Assembly: GCA_963767645.1 (NCBI GenBank)
Contig: CAVYEW010000001.1
Coordinates: forward strand, 124,001-188,000
DNA length: 64,000 nt
Direction: 5' to 3'
Source: DATFDN01 sp963767645
GTDB taxonomy: Bacteria; Pseudomonadota; Alphaproteobacteria; Acetobacterales; Acetobacteraceae
The translations under genes and the position numbers were made by a program. Below the pieces are notes generated by a model. It made no database searches and was not told the DNA's origin. It was given only the letters and a program-made list of their open reading frames with translations. This document shows positions 24,205 to 33,260 of this stretch, in pieces. Numbering within the stretch: position 1 is the first letter of the stretch; every line of letters starts with the position of its first letter.

Positions 24205-24999
24205 TTACAGGAGCCGCAGCGTGGCCTCCGGGAGCGGCGGAAAGGCAACACTTACCTCGGCGGGAGCCTCGAGCCAGATCGGCGGCGTCACGCTGCCCAG
24301 CATGATCACCTGCCCTTCCCGCAGCCCGCCGAAGGCGGCGGCCACCTCCGACGCGGCCAGCCAGGCGAGGCAGTTCATCGGGTGGCCGAGCAGGTCGCCG
24401 CCTTTCCCTTCCCCGCGCTCGGCGCCGCTTACCGTGATGCGGCCGGCCAGCGCCATCAGGTCGAGACGGCGCCAGTCCGCCATACCCTCGCCGAGCACGG
24501 CGGCGGCATGGAACACCTGATCGGCGATCAGCGTGGGCGTGCCCACGGCGGCAAGATCGCCGTAGCGGTTCTCGACCAGCTCGATCCCCGCCATCAGCAC
24601 GCCAACCGCTGCTGCCGCCCGCTCCGGGGTGCAGGGTCCAGGCGGCAGGCCGCGGGCCAGGCGCACCGCGAGTTCGCACTCCACCCCCGGACGGAGGAAG
24701 TCGCGATGGCGCAGCGCCGCGCCGCTAGAATGCAGCCCGGCAGCGGTCATGAAGCCGGCCGCCGGGCCGCTCAGGCCGAGATAATCCTGCATTGTCTGTG
24801 CGGTAGCGCCGATCTTGAAGCCAGCGGGCGGATCGGCTCCCAGAAGCCGGGCCAGCGCACGCTGCACCGCTGCGCCCTCGGCGTCGGTGCGCGGTCCCGC
24901 TCCCGGATCGAGCCGCTCCAGGGCTGCGCGCGACTTGCGTAAGGCCAGCAAGGCCTGCGCCGTTTTATCGGCATCGAAGGAATCCGCGGACCCGGTCAT
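24205..24999 (-). CDS. 2-keto-4-pentenoate hydratase family protein
   Basis: A 264-residue protein from ATG 24999. Seen: GFKIGATAQTMQDYLGLSGPAAGFM, VECELAVRLARGLPP (the Glu-X-Glu metal ligands of the FAH-fold hydratases), GIELVENRYGD and GHPMNCLAWLAAS..LREGQVIMLGSVTPP. This family hydrates 2-hydroxypenta-2,4-dienoate or decarboxylates 2-oxo-3-enoates in aromatic ring-cleavage pathways; which substrate applies here cannot be told. The start overlaps the rlmB stop by ATGA, making it third in the cysQ-rlmB-hydratase operon, an unusual pairing with no obvious pathway partner. Confidence 0.82.
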   Translation of the reverse strand: MTGSADSFDADKTAQALLALRKSRAALERLDPGAGPRTDAEGAAVQRALARLLGADPPAGFKIGATAQTMQDYLGLSGPAAGFMTAAGLHSSGAALRHRDFLRPGVECELAVRLARGLPPGPCTPERAAAAVGVLMAGIELVENRYGDLAAVGTPTLIADQVFHAAAVLGEGMADWRRLDLMALAGRITVSGAERGEGKGGDLLGHPMNCLAWLAASEVAAAFGGLREGQVIMLGSVTPPIWLEAPAEVSVAFPPLPEATLRLL

Positions 25000-25943
25000 G
25001 GCTGCCTCGTCACTTCGTACAACGCCACCGCGGCGGCGGCGGACACATTCAGGCTCTCCATCGCGCCATTCATCGCCAGGCCCGCTACCTCGTCGCAGGT
25101 CTCGCGCGTCAGCCGCCGCAGCCCGGTCCCCTCCGCCCCCAACACGAGCCCGACCCGTCGCCCGGCCAGCGCCGCCCCCGACAGCTTCGTCGCACCGCTC
25201 GCGTCCAGCCCGACGACCCACACGCCGGCGGCCTTCAGCGCGACCAGGGTGCGGGCGATGTTCACTGCCCGGAGCAGCGGCACTGTCTCCAGCGCGCCAG
25301 AGGCGGCCTTGGCGAGCGCGCCGGTCTCCTCCGGGGCATTGCGCTCCTGGGCGATGACGGTGCTGGCGCCGAACGCCGCGGCCGAGCGCAGGATAGCGCC
25401 GACATTGCGCGGATCGGTCACTTGATCCAGCACCACCAGCGGGCCGGGCCGCTCCAGCGCATGCTGCAGGCTGGGCGTTGCCAGCGGATCGGCGAGCAGC
25501 GCCACGCCCTGATGCACCACGTCCCGGCCGAGCAGATGGTCGAGCCGCGCGCGCTCCACCGTCTCGTGCGGAATCGCCCAGGGCTGGCGCAGCCGTTCCG
25601 CGAGAGCCGCCGCCGCCTCCTCGGTCAGCAGCAGCCGGCGCAGCCGGCGGGCGGAATTGGCGAGGGCGGCAGCGACGGCGTGCTGACCGTACAGCCAGAC
25701 CGTGCCGCGTGGCGCGTCCGGCGGGCGCGGGGGAGCCGGGTGGCGTGGGCCGCTGCCCCGCTGCCCTCCTCGCTCCCCTGCTCGGTCTCCTGGGCCGCCG
25801 TACCCGCGCTCGCGCCGCTCGTCCTGACGCTCCGGCCGCCGATCCGGGCGCGGATGCCCCGGCCCTCGCGCGGCGCCATCGGAACCGCGATGCGGGCCGG
25901 AGCCGCCGGGGCCGCCTGGCCGATGACCGCGCGGCGGCTTCAT
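24996..25943 (-). CDS. rlmB: 23S rRNA 2'-O-methyltransferase, TrmH/SpoU family (RlmB-like)
   Basis: A 315-residue protein. Residues 1-75 are a disordered, Gly/Arg/Pro-rich extension, likely RNA-binding. A substrate-binding domain starts at VWLYGQHAVAAALANSARRL, and the SPOUT knot follows: VVLDQVTDPRNVGAILRSAAAFGA (motif 1), GLVLGAEGTGLRRLTRETCD (motif 2) and ESLNVSAAAAVALYEV (motif 3). RlmB methylates a guanosine in 23S rRNA; other TrmH-family targets are possible. Start ATG 25943 overlaps the cysQ stop by ATGA. The long low-complexity N-terminus is odd but shared by several alphaproteobacterial members. Confidence 0.85.
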   Translation of the reverse strand: MKPPRGHRPGGPGGSGPHRGSDGAARGPGHPRPDRRPERQDERRERGYGGPGDRAGERGGQRGSGPRHPAPPRPPDAPRGTVWLYGQHAVAAALANSARRLRRLLLTEEAAAALAERLRQPWAIPHETVERARLDHLLGRDVVHQGVALLADPLATPSLQHALERPGPLVVLDQVTDPRNVGAILRSAAAFGASTVIAQERNAPEETGALAKAASGALETVPLLRAVNIARTLVALKAAGVWVVGLDASGATKLSGAALAGRRVGLVLGAEGTGLRRLTRETCDEVAGLAMNGAMESLNVSAAAAVALYEVTRQP

Positions 25944-26716
25944 GACGGCGCCTCGCTGGGCATGCCGGTGCAGACGAAGTGCGGGTTCTCCCATCCCGGC
26001 TTGCCGTAGCGCAGGGCCTCGCCGTCCAGCGTGCGCACGGTGCCGCCAGCCGCCTCCAGCAGCGCCTGCGGCGCCGCCGTGTCCCACTCCATGGTGCGCC
26101 CGAAGCGTGGATAGAGGTCGGCAGCGCCCTCGGCGAGCCGGCAGAACTTCACGCTCGACCCGAAATTGACGACCCGTGCCACGCGGCGCCCGGCGAGGAA
26201 AGCGTCGAGACGCGCATTGTTCGCGTGATAGCGGCTGGCGAGCACCACCAGCCCATCCGGCGGCGGTCTGCGCGCGCACACGCGATGCTCGCCCGCCCCA
26301 TCGCGCTTCCACGCCCCCTGCCCCACGATGCCGCCGAACAGCTCGCCCAAGGCCGGCACGCCCACCACGCCCAAATGCGCGTGCCCGTCGCGCACCAGCC
26401 CGATATTCACAGCGAACTCGTCGTGCCCGGCGGCGAACTCCCTGGTGCCGTCCAGCGGATCCACCAGCCAGTATTCGCGCGACGGCACGGTGATCCGACC
26501 GCCCGCCACTTCCTCCTCGGCGATGACCGGAAGCTGCGGCGCGGCCTCCCGCAGCCCGGCGACGATGATCGCCTCGGCCGAGGTATCGGCCACCGTCACC
26601 GGAGAGGCGTCGGTCTTGCGCTGCACGTCGAAGCCGTGCGCGCGCACCTCCAGGATTGCCGCGCCGGCCCGGAGCGCAAGCCCCGCCGCAAGCTCAAGCA
26701 GTTCGGTGTCGGTCAT
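25940..26716 (-). CDS. cysQ: 3'(2'),5'-bisphosphate nucleotidase (inositol monophosphatase family)
   Basis: A 258-residue protein with the family's metal-binding motifs: the EEE of VIAEEEVAGG near residue 68, WLVDPLDGTREFAAG near 83-97, and EWDTAAPQALLEAAGG near 210. The DPLDGTREF form is characteristic of CysQ, which removes the 3'-phosphate of PAP made during sulfate assimilation. First gene of the cysQ-rlmB-hydratase operon. An inositol-phosphatase activity cannot be excluded. Confidence 0.87.
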   Translation of the reverse strand: MTDTELLELAAGLALRAGAAILEVRAHGFDVQRKTDASPVTVADTSAEAIIVAGLREAAPQLPVIAEEEVAGGRITVPSREYWLVDPLDGTREFAAGHDEFAVNIGLVRDGHAHLGVVGVPALGELFGGIVGQGAWKRDGAGEHRVCARRPPPDGLVVLASRYHANNARLDAFLAGRRVARVVNFGSSVKFCRLAEGAADLYPRFGRTMEWDTAAPQALLEAAGGTVRTLDGEALRYGKPGWENPHFVCTGMPSEAPS

Positions 26717-26767
26717 TGTCCCGTGATAGCCGCGCCCATCGTGCGCGGCAATGCAAGCCTGGCCGCG

Positions 26768-27394
26768 CTACCGCTCGACTGCCAGGACGGTCCCGAAGCC
26801 GATGAAGGCCATGCCGGCGGCACGGTCGATCCAGCGGCGCAGGCGCGCGAACGCCGTCGCGGCACGCGGCGTCGTCAGTGCGCAGACGACCAGCCCATAC
26901 CAGGTCAGCGCAATGGAGGTCATCAACGCCGCCGCGGCAAGCCCGAGCGCTATCGGCGGGTCGGCCGGCAAGGTCGCGGCAAACAGGCTGGCGGTGAACA
27001 GCGCCGCCTTCGGATTGGCGACGTTCGTGAGCAGGCCCAGGCGGAATGCCCGCGCCTCCGACAGCGCCGGCCGAGCCCCGGGCCGTTCCGCCGTGCCGCG
27101 CGCGACGCTATCGAGGAGCAGCCGGGCGCCAAGCAGCACTAGGTACGCGCCGCCGCCCAGCTTCAGCGCGAGATAAAGCCAAGGCGCGGCGCGAAACAGC
27201 GCGTGGATGCCGAAGAACCCGGCAAGTCCCCATAGGCAGGTGCCGCAGGCGATGCCGATGACCGTCCGAAGCCCGATCCGCCGGGAATGGGCCAGCGCGA
27301 CGCGGGTCGTGATCAGGAAATCCGGCCCCGGGACAAGCGTCGCGGCGAACCACAGCACGGCGATCGCGGCTAGGACGGAAACGGCTTGCGTCAT
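26768..27394 (-). CDS. LysE/RhtB-family exporter
   Basis: A 208-residue protein from ATG 27394 (MTQAVSVLAAIAVLWFAATLVPGPDFLI) with about six membrane helices. The motif LVPGPDFLITTRVALAHSRRIGLRTVIGI and GLLTNVANPKAALF (NPKAALF) define the LysE/RhtB amino-acid exporter family. It probably expels an amino acid or a small analogue across the inner membrane. Divergent from the SDR gene at 27519 with 124 bp between them. Confidence 0.87.
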   Translation of the reverse strand: MTQAVSVLAAIAVLWFAATLVPGPDFLITTRVALAHSRRIGLRTVIGIACGTCLWGLAGFFGIHALFRAAPWLYLALKLGGGAYLVLLGARLLLDSVARGTAERPGARPALSEARAFRLGLLTNVANPKAALFTASLFAATLPADPPIALGLAAAALMTSIALTWYGLVVCALTTPRAATAFARLRRWIDRAAGMAFIGFGTVLAVER

Positions 27395-27518
27395 CCCAGA
27401 AGCCTGGCCGCGATCCCTGCCCCTGTCCAGCGCGTCCGGGGCGACGCTCTCCAAGGCTTGGCCGCAACGCAACTGCGCGCCACACTGGCGGATCGCTTGA
27501 GAACGGAGGAAGCGTGCG

Positions 27519-28265
27519 ATGGTCGAACGAATCGCCGTAGTCACCGGGGCGGGCAGCGGCGTCGGCCGTGCCTCGGCGCTGGCGCTGCTGAACGACGGCT
27601 ACGCCGTGGCCCTGGCCGGGCGACGGGCGGAGGCCTTGGAGGAGACGGCCGGCATGGCCAAGGCCGGCCGAGCGCTCGTAGTGCCCACCGACGTGCGCGA
27701 ACCGGAGTCCGTGGCCGCGCTGTTCGCCCGGATCAAACAGGATCTCGGGCGCCTCGACGTGCTGTTCAACAACGCCGGCGGCAACGTGCCCTCCACCAAT
27801 TTCGGCGACTTCACCTGGGAGCAGTGGAGCTCGGTGGTCGCGGTAAACCTTAACGGCATGTTCCTCTGCGCCAATGCCGCCTTCCGCATGATGCGCGACC
27901 AGTCACCGCGCGGCGGGCGGATCATCAACAACGGCTCGATCTCGGCGCATGTGCCGCGGCCGGGCTCGGTCGCCTACACGGCGACCAAGCATGCCGTGAC
28001 CGGCTTGACCAAGACGATCGCGCTGGACGGGCGGCAGTTCGACATCGCGTGCGGCCAGATCGACATCGGCAACGCCGCCACCCCGATGACGCAGCGCATG
28101 CAGCGCGGCGTCCCGCAGGCGGACGGCTCGACCAGGACCGAGCCGACCATGGACGTGGAACACGTCGCCCAGTCGATCCTGTTCATGGCCAACCTGCCGC
28201 TCGAGACCAACGTGCAGTTCATCACCGTGATGGCGACGAAGATGCCGTTCATCGGGCGTGGCTGA
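27519..28265 (+). CDS. Short-chain dehydrogenase/reductase
   Basis: A 248-residue Rossmann enzyme: TGAGSGVGRASA (cofactor binding, residues 9-20), NNAGG near 86, catalytic Ser in NNGSISAH, and YTATK near 150. Arg after the second strand (AGRRAEAL) favours NADP(H). The C-terminus (LETNVQFITVMATKMPFIGRG) lacks the common DGG ending. The MFS transporter starts 37 bp downstream on the same strand, so the pair may import and oxidise an aromatic or organic acid. Substrate unknown. Confidence 0.85.
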   Translation: MVERIAVVTGAGSGVGRASALALLNDGYAVALAGRRAEALEETAGMAKAGRALVVPTDVREPESVAALFARIKQDLGRLDVLFNNAGGNVPSTNFGDFTWEQWSSVVAVNLNGMFLCANAAFRMMRDQSPRGGRIINNGSISAHVPRPGSVAYTATKHAVTGLTKTIALDGRQFDIACGQIDIGNAATPMTQRMQRGVPQADGSTRTEPTMDVEHVAQSILFMANLPLETNVQFITVMATKMPFIGRG

Positions 28266-28301
28266 TCGCAAGCAGTGCCGCATAGCGTCTAAAGGGCAGC
28301 C

Positions 28302-29666
28302 ATGACGGGAAGCCGCAGCATCGACGTCCAGAATTTCCTGAACGAGCATCCGTTCTCCGGCTTCCAATGGGTGCTCTTCGCGCTCTGCTTCGTCGTTGTC
28401 CTGCTCGACGGGTTCGACACCGCCGCGATCGGCTACATCGCGCCGTCGTTGCTGACCGAGTGGCACCTGGCGAGGCCCTCCCTTGCGCCGGTTCTGAGCG
28501 CAGCGTTGTTCGGGCTGGCGGCTGGCGCCCTGTGCGCGGGACCGCTGGCCGACCGTCTCGGCCGCAGGGCGGTGCTGATCAGCGCCGTCCTGGTCTTTGG
28601 CCTCGCCTGCCTTGCCTCCGCGTTCTCGGGAACCCTGGGCCACCTCGTCGCATGGCGATTCGTGACCGGCCTCGGGCTAGGCGCCGCCATGCCCAATGCG
28701 GTGACGCTGATGAGCGAGTACTGCCCTGATAAACGACGCGCTACGCTGACCAACATGATGTTCTGCGGCTTCCCGCTTGGCGCGGCGTTCGGCGGCTTCC
28801 TGGCCGCCTGGATGATCCCGCAATGGGGCTGGCGCAGCGTCCTGCTGCTCGGCGGGATCACGCCGCTGGTGCTGACCGCGCTGATGCTCCTGCTGCTGCC
28901 GGAGTCGGTGCGCCACATGGTCGCCAAGAGGCAGCCGGTCGAGCGCATCCGCCGCGTGCTGCGCCGCATTGCCGCGACCGCCGATAACGCGAGCTCGTTC
29001 GTCATGACCGAGACGGCGCCAGCGACCCATGCCAGAAGCGGCGCCGGGGTCGTGCTCTCCCGCTCCTACCGGATCGGCTCGGTGATGCTGTGGGTGGCCT
29101 ATTTCATGGGGCTAGTGATCTTCTATGCACTGATCAACTGGATGCCCATCCTGTTCAGGGACGCGGGGCTGGCGCCACGCACCGCTGAACTCATTTCCGC
29201 CCTGTTCCCACTCGGCGGCGTCGGGGCGATCTACTTCGGCTGGCTGATGGACCGCTTCAACGGCAACATCATCATCGCCGTCGGTTTCGTACTGACCGCG
29301 GTCGCCGTCTTTGCGATGGGCCAGGCAGCCGGCAACCTCGGCCTGCTGGTGCTGGTGGTGTTCGTGGCCGGCACCCTGATGAACACGGCGCAGTCATCGC
29401 TGCCGGCGCTGGCTGCGGGATTCTATCCCACGCAGGGACGGGCGACGGGCGTGGCCTGGATGCTGGGCCTGGGGCGCTTCGGCGGGATCGCCGGCTCCTT
29501 CCTCGTGGCCGAACTCACGCGCCGGCATTTGGGCTTCAGCGGCATCTTCGCGGTCGTCGCCATTCCGGGACTGATCTCGGCCGTGGCGCTGATGTGCAAG
29601 CAGCTCGCCCATCCCGAGGACAAGTCAGCGCCCGCCGTCGGCATGAGCGAGGCGCCGGGTCACTGA
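28302..29666 (+). CDS. MFS transporter, aromatic acid:H+ symporter (AAHS) type
   Basis: A 454-residue protein with twelve membrane helices. The N-terminal helix signature LLDGFDTAAIGYIAPSL and loop 2-3 motif GPLADRLGRRAVLI match the AAHS family (PcaK/BenK-like), and the central loop carries LPESVRHMVAKR. Members import benzoate, 4-hydroxybenzoate or similar acids with protons. Co-directional with the SDR 37 bp upstream. Convergent with the exported hypothetical gene (7-bp overlap). Confidence 0.87.
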   Translation: MTGSRSIDVQNFLNEHPFSGFQWVLFALCFVVVLLDGFDTAAIGYIAPSLLTEWHLARPSLAPVLSAALFGLAAGALCAGPLADRLGRRAVLISAVLVFGLACLASAFSGTLGHLVAWRFVTGLGLGAAMPNAVTLMSEYCPDKRRATLTNMMFCGFPLGAAFGGFLAAWMIPQWGWRSVLLLGGITPLVLTALMLLLLPESVRHMVAKRQPVERIRRVLRRIAATADNASSFVMTETAPATHARSGAGVVLSRSYRIGSVMLWVAYFMGLVIFYALINWMPILFRDAGLAPRTAELISALFPLGGVGAIYFGWLMDRFNGNIIIAVGFVLTAVAVFAMGQAAGNLGLLVLVVFVAGTLMNTAQSSLPALAAGFYPTQGRATGVAWMLGLGRFGGIAGSFLVAELTRRHLGFSGIFAVVAIPGLISAVALMCKQLAHPEDKSAPAVGMSEAPGH

Positions 29667-30091
29667 CGCGCTTCCCTGCGACGCAGCTCCTCCCACAGCT
29701 GCCGGTAATCGTAGGTGGCGTAGAACTCCGTGCGGAAGCCGCCCCACGCCTCGGCTTCGACCAGCCGGTTGATCTCGCGCAGACGCTCGGCGGGGAAGCG
29801 GAGCGTGACGACCTGGCCGATGCCCAGCATCACGTACCAGGAGACGATCTCGACGCCTTGCGGCGGGAAGTTGTCGAACCAGCCGGTCTTCTTCAGGTGC
29901 TGGTTGATCTCGTCCACCGTCTTGGATTCGTCGTGGCGCAAGAAGATCGTCAGCATCATCTGGCCGGGGGCGCCGGTCGGGGCTTGCTGGATCGGGGCTT
30001 GCTGCGTCTGGGCCTTGGCGCGCGACGGCCAGAGGCCCGCAAGAAGGGGAAGACTGGCCAGGGTCTGCCAGACAGTGCGCCGTGTGCTCAC
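29660..30091 (-). CDS. Exported hypothetical protein (143 aa)
   Basis: N-terminus STRRTVWQTLASLPLLAGL, then SRAKAQ, a likely Tat or Sec signal peptide. Mature part: a Gln/Pro-rich spacer followed by a compact domain with MLTIFLRHDESKTVDEINQH, GVEIVSWYVMLGIGQVV and TEFYATYDYRQLW. Similar proteins occur beside MFS transporters in other alphaproteobacteria to my recollection; function unknown. Periplasmic location inferred. Overlaps the MFS gene end by 7 bp on the opposite strand. Confidence 0.65.
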   Translation of the reverse strand: MSTRRTVWQTLASLPLLAGLWPSRAKAQTQQAPIQQAPTGAPGQMMLTIFLRHDESKTVDEINQHLKKTGWFDNFPPQGVEIVSWYVMLGIGQVVTLRFPAERLREINRLVEAEAWGGFRTEFYATYDYRQLWEELRRREARQ

Positions 30092-30115
30092 GAGGCGATC
30101 TCCTTCGCTTGAGCG

Positions 30116-30568
30116 TCACGCAAGCGGCTTAACCATGTACACCCTATGTAGCCCCTTCTCCTCAACTCTGTGGGTCTCGACGAAGCCGATCCGGGAGTAC
30201 AGCGCAATGTTCTCGACCATCGCCTCGTTCGTATAGAGCCGGATCGAATCATACCCCGCATCGAGCGCGGATCGTTCTGCAAACTCCAGAAGCATCCGCC
30301 CATAGCCCAGTCCCTGAGCGCCGGGGCTAACAGCTATGTTGTCCAGGAGCATCGAGCGCTCCTCGGGAATCAGCACGAGAATGCCCTGGATCGCTCCTTG
30401 GCCTTCGAGAACGTGGACCTGCCTTGCGCAGATGCGTGCGGCATAGTCGTCGAGCATCGGTCCCGGCTTGCGCCCGATGCGCGGAACGTAAGGAGCGTAA
30501 GCGGATTGCACGATCGCCTCGACAGCGGGGCGATCCTCCGGGGCGGCAAGACGGATAAGCTGGCTCAT
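30116..30568 (-). CDS. GNAT-family N-acetyltransferase
   Basis: A 150-residue protein with the acetyl-CoA-binding motif VSPGAQGLGYGRMLLEFAE (QGLGYG, residues 85-90), strand LLDNIAVSP before it and LYSRIGFVET after it. It transfers an acetyl group from acetyl-CoA to an amine; the substrate is unknown. Starts 6 bp downstream of the MlaF-like gene end on the same strand... the two may share a transcript. Confidence 0.82.
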   Translation of the reverse strand: MSQLIRLAAPEDRPAVEAIVQSAYAPYVPRIGRKPGPMLDDYAARICARQVHVLEGQGAIQGILVLIPEERSMLLDNIAVSPGAQGLGYGRMLLEFAERSALDAGYDSIRLYTNEAMVENIALYSRIGFVETHRVEEKGLHRVYMVKPLA

Positions 30569-30574
30569 ACGCTT

Positions 30575-31348
30575 TTACCGCCGCAACTCCATCTGGATCG
30601 GCCCCTCGCGGCGCCCGTGCGTGAACTGGTCCACTGCCGCATTGCCGCTGTCCATCAGCGCCGAAGCCGGGCCGGTCCAGATGATGCGCCCGCCTTGCAG
30701 CATCGCCGCCGTGTCGCCGATGCGCCTTGCGCTCGCCATATCGTGGGTGATGGCGATGGCGGTGCCGCCGAGGCGACGCAGGACATCGACGATCAGGTGA
30801 TCGATCACCGCGCCCATGATCGGGTCAAGCCCCGTCGTCGGCTCGTCGAAGAACATGATGTCGGGTTGTGCGGCGATGGCGCGGGCGAGCGCCACGCGCT
30901 TCTGCATACCGCCCGACAGCTCGGCCGGATAGAGCTCGCCGACGGTGGGCGCCAGGCCCACCTGGGCAAGAAAGTCCGCGGCCCGGGCCTGCCCCTCGCG
31001 CCGGCTCACGCGGCGCTGCGCGAGCAGTGCAAATACGACGTTCTCCCAGACCGGCAGGCTGTCGAACAGCGCGCCGTTCTGGAACAGCATGCCGATCCCG
31101 GCGCGCAGCCGCTCGCGCTCGGGAGCGGCCAGGCGCAGCACGTCGCGCCCGTCGATCTCGATAGTGCCGGCATCGGGAACAATCAGCCCGAGGATGCATT
31201 TCAGCAGCACAGACTTGCCGCTGCCCGAGCCGCCGATCACCACCATCGAACTACCGGAAGCGACGTCGAGATCGACCCCGTCCAGCACGAGCTTGGGGCC
31301 GAAGCTCTTGCGCAGCCCGCGCACGCGTATCTTGGGGCGCTCGCTCAT
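30575..31348 (-). CDS. ABC transporter ATP-binding protein, MlaF type
   Basis: A 257-residue ATPase: Walker A GGSGSGKS, Q-loop LFQNGALFDSL (the FQNGALFDS form is typical of MlaF), signature LSGGMQKRVALARA, Walker B IMFFDEPTTGLDPI, and switch His in ITHD. MlaF pairs with an MlaE permease to move phospholipid between outer and inner membranes. Its start overlaps the permease stop by ATGA. The MCE-domain subunit (MlaD) that normally completes the complex is not encoded here. Confidence 0.88.
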   Translation of the reverse strand: MSERPKIRVRGLRKSFGPKLVLDGVDLDVASGSSMVVIGGSGSGKSVLLKCILGLIVPDAGTIEIDGRDVLRLAAPERERLRAGIGMLFQNGALFDSLPVWENVVFALLAQRRVSRREGQARAADFLAQVGLAPTVGELYPAELSGGMQKRVALARAIAAQPDIMFFDEPTTGLDPIMGAVIDHLIVDVLRRLGGTAIAITHDMASARRIGDTAAMLQGGRIIWTGPASALMDSGNAAVDQFTHGRREGPIQMELRR

Positions 31349-32130
31349 CGGGCAAAGAACAGCTCGGTCAGCCCGTAGTCGAAGGCGAGGATCAGGATCG
31401 AGGCGCCGACCACGGCCGCGGTGGTCGCCGCGCCGACGCCCTGCGCGCCGCCCCGGCTGTGATAGCCCTGATAGCAGCCCATCAGCGCGATCAGGAAGCC
31501 GAACACGGCGGCCTTCACCAGACCGGAGACCACATCCATCGTCTGCATGAAGTGGAACGTGTTCGCCAGATAGGTGGCCTGGCCGAAACCGAGCTTGAGG
31601 ACGGAAACGATGAAGCCGCCCATCACGCCGAGGATGTCGGCGATCACCACCAGCACGGGTAGCGCGATCACCCCGGCCAGCAGGCGTGGCGCAACCAGGT
31701 ACTTCATCGGGTTGGTCGAGAGGGTGGTCAGCGCGTCGATCTGGTCGGTCACGCGCATGGTGCCGATCTCCGCGGCCATCGCCGCGCCGATGCGTCCGGC
31801 CACCATCAGCCCCGCGAGCACCGGGCCAAGCTCGCGGGTGATCGACAGCACGACGACATTGGCGGTGGCGCTCTGGGCCGAGAAGCGGGCGAAGCCGAGA
31901 TAGGATTGGAGCGCCAGCACCATGCCGGTGAACACGGCGGTGAGCGCCACCACGGGCAGGCTGAAATAGCCGATCTCCAGCAGCGCACGGGCGAACATGC
32001 GCCAATAGAAGGGCGGCCGGACCAGATGCGACAGGCCCGCCAAGGCGAACAGCGTCAATTGGCCCGTGCCGCGCACGGCGCCGATCACGCCGCGCCCGAG
32101 CAGGGCGATCATGTCCAGCGGATGGGTCAC
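31345..32130 (-). CDS. MlaE-type ABC transporter permease
   Basis: A 261-residue membrane protein with five or six helices. MlaE family features: FTGMVLALQSYLGFARFSA, GPVLAGLMVAGRIGAAMAAEIGTMRVTDQIDAL and PRLLAGVIALPVLVVIAD, the second being the family signature. It forms the membrane part of a phospholipid-transport ABC system with the ATPase encoded next. Start overlaps the alanine racemase stop by ATGA; the dnaB-alr-mlaE-mlaF string is tightly coupled. Confidence 0.9.
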   Translation of the reverse strand: MTHPLDMIALLGRGVIGAVRGTGQLTLFALAGLSHLVRPPFYWRMFARALLEIGYFSLPVVALTAVFTGMVLALQSYLGFARFSAQSATANVVVLSITRELGPVLAGLMVAGRIGAAMAAEIGTMRVTDQIDALTTLSTNPMKYLVAPRLLAGVIALPVLVVIADILGVMGGFIVSVLKLGFGQATYLANTFHFMQTMDVVSGLVKAAVFGFLIALMGCYQGYHSRGGAQGVGAATTAAVVGASILILAFDYGLTELFFAR

Positions 32131-33260
32131 GAAGCCGGGGTGTAGACGCGATGGAACCGCCGGCCGAGCGCCGTCAGGATCTCGTAGCCGTTGGTCTGCG
32201 CCGCCGCCGCCACGTCATCGGGGGTGCGGCCGGGTCCGATCAGCTCAAGCCGGTCGCCCGGCTTCAGCGCCTGGTGCTCGGTGGCGTCGAAGGTGGTCAG
32301 GTCCATGGAGACACGCCCTACCAGCGGCAGTGCCTTGCCGTCAAAGAGCGCTACTCCCCGGTTCGAGTGGCTGCGCAGCCACCCATCGGCGTAGCCGATC
32401 GCGGCGGTGGCGATCCGTGAGGGCCGCGCGGCCCGCCAAGTGGCATTGTACCCTACGGTTTCGCCCGCCGCGACCGCACGCACCGACAGCACACGCGCGG
32501 TGAGGCGCACCGGCAGGCGCATGGGATTGGATCGGCCGGGCGTGGGGTTCACGCCGTAGAGCGCGGCCCCCGGCCGGGCGAGGTCGGAGCCGAAGCCTTC
32601 GAGGAAGATTCCCGAGGAGTTGGCGATGCTGGTCGGCGCGGCCGGAAGCATCGCACGGGCAGCATCGAAGCGATGGCGCTGGACCCGGTTCAGCTCGTTG
32701 TCCGGCTCCTCGGCAGCGACGAGATGGGTCATCACGTAGAGCACCTTTATGCCCTCCAGCGAGGGCAGCCGGGGCAGGTCCGCCGACGACAGGCCGAGCC
32801 GCGCCATGCCGGTATCGATGTGCAGGATCGCCCGCAGCACCCGTCCCGCGTCGCGTGCCGCCGCCGACCAGGCCTCGATCTCGGCGAGCGAGCCGAGCAC
32901 GGGCACGAGATCGTGGGCGATGTAGTCCCGCGCCGTCCCGGGAAACAGGCCGTTCAGAACCGCGAGCATCGCGCCGGGCACCAGCGCGCGGATGGAAAGC
33001 GCCTCGTCGGGCAGCGCAGTGAAGAAGTGCCGGCAGCCGGCCGCTTGCAGTACGGGCGCCACGGCTTGCGCGCCGAGTCCGTAGGCGTCGGCCTTGACCA
33101 CGGCAGCGACCGCTCCGGTCGGATGATGCGCAACGAGCGTGCGCCAGTTCGCGGCGATGGCGCCGAGGTCGATTTCCAGGGTTGCGCCGGCGCAGACCGA
33201 CCCCTCCCCCCGGCCCTCTCCCACAAGGGGAGGGGGAGGGGAACGCGCAGCTTCAGTCAT
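32127..33260 (-). CDS. alr: Alanine racemase
   Basis: A 377-residue fold III PLP enzyme. Lys56 in AVVKADAYGLG binds PLP; Tyr271 in VGYNATW is the second catalytic base; HIDTGMARLGL and GRVSMDLTTFD are typical. It makes D-alanine for peptidoglycan. The ATG at 33260 lies inside the last codons of dnaB (8-bp overlap). Residues 8-23 are PPPPLVGEGRGEG-like and are coded by a GC-rich palindromic repeat that has entered the 5' end of the gene; there is no other start before the conserved sequence, so the extension must be translated. Confidence 0.92.
   Translation of the reverse strand: MTEAARSPPPPLVGEGRGEGSVCAGATLEIDLGAIAANWRTLVAHHPTGAVAAVVKADAYGLGAQAVAPVLQAAGCRHFFTALPDEALSIRALVPGAMLAVLNGLFPGTARDYIAHDLVPVLGSLAEIEAWSAAARDAGRVLRAILHIDTGMARLGLSSADLPRLPSLEGIKVLYVMTHLVAAEEPDNELNRVQRHRFDAARAMLPAAPTSIANSSGIFLEGFGSDLARPGAALYGVNPTPGRSNPMRLPVRLTARVLSVRAVAAGETVGYNATWRAARPSRIATAAIGYADGWLRSHSNRGVALFDGKALPLVGRVSMDLTTFDATEHQALKPGDRLELIGPGRTPDDVAAAAQTNGYEILTALGRRFHRVYTPAS
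33201..33241. repeat. GC-rich palindromic repeat inside the alr 5' end
   Basis: cccctcccccc ggccctctcccacaaggggagggggagggg: imperfect inverted repeat of the same family as 39596-39691 and 63846-63940. Unlike those it lies inside a coding sequence, adding about 14 codons to alanine racemase. Confidence 0.7.

Noticed and set aside
30575..32005. A single 476-aa frame covering both MlaF and part of MlaE
   Set aside because: Only the part after 31348 is ABC ATPase sequence; the rest is a shadow of the permease frame.
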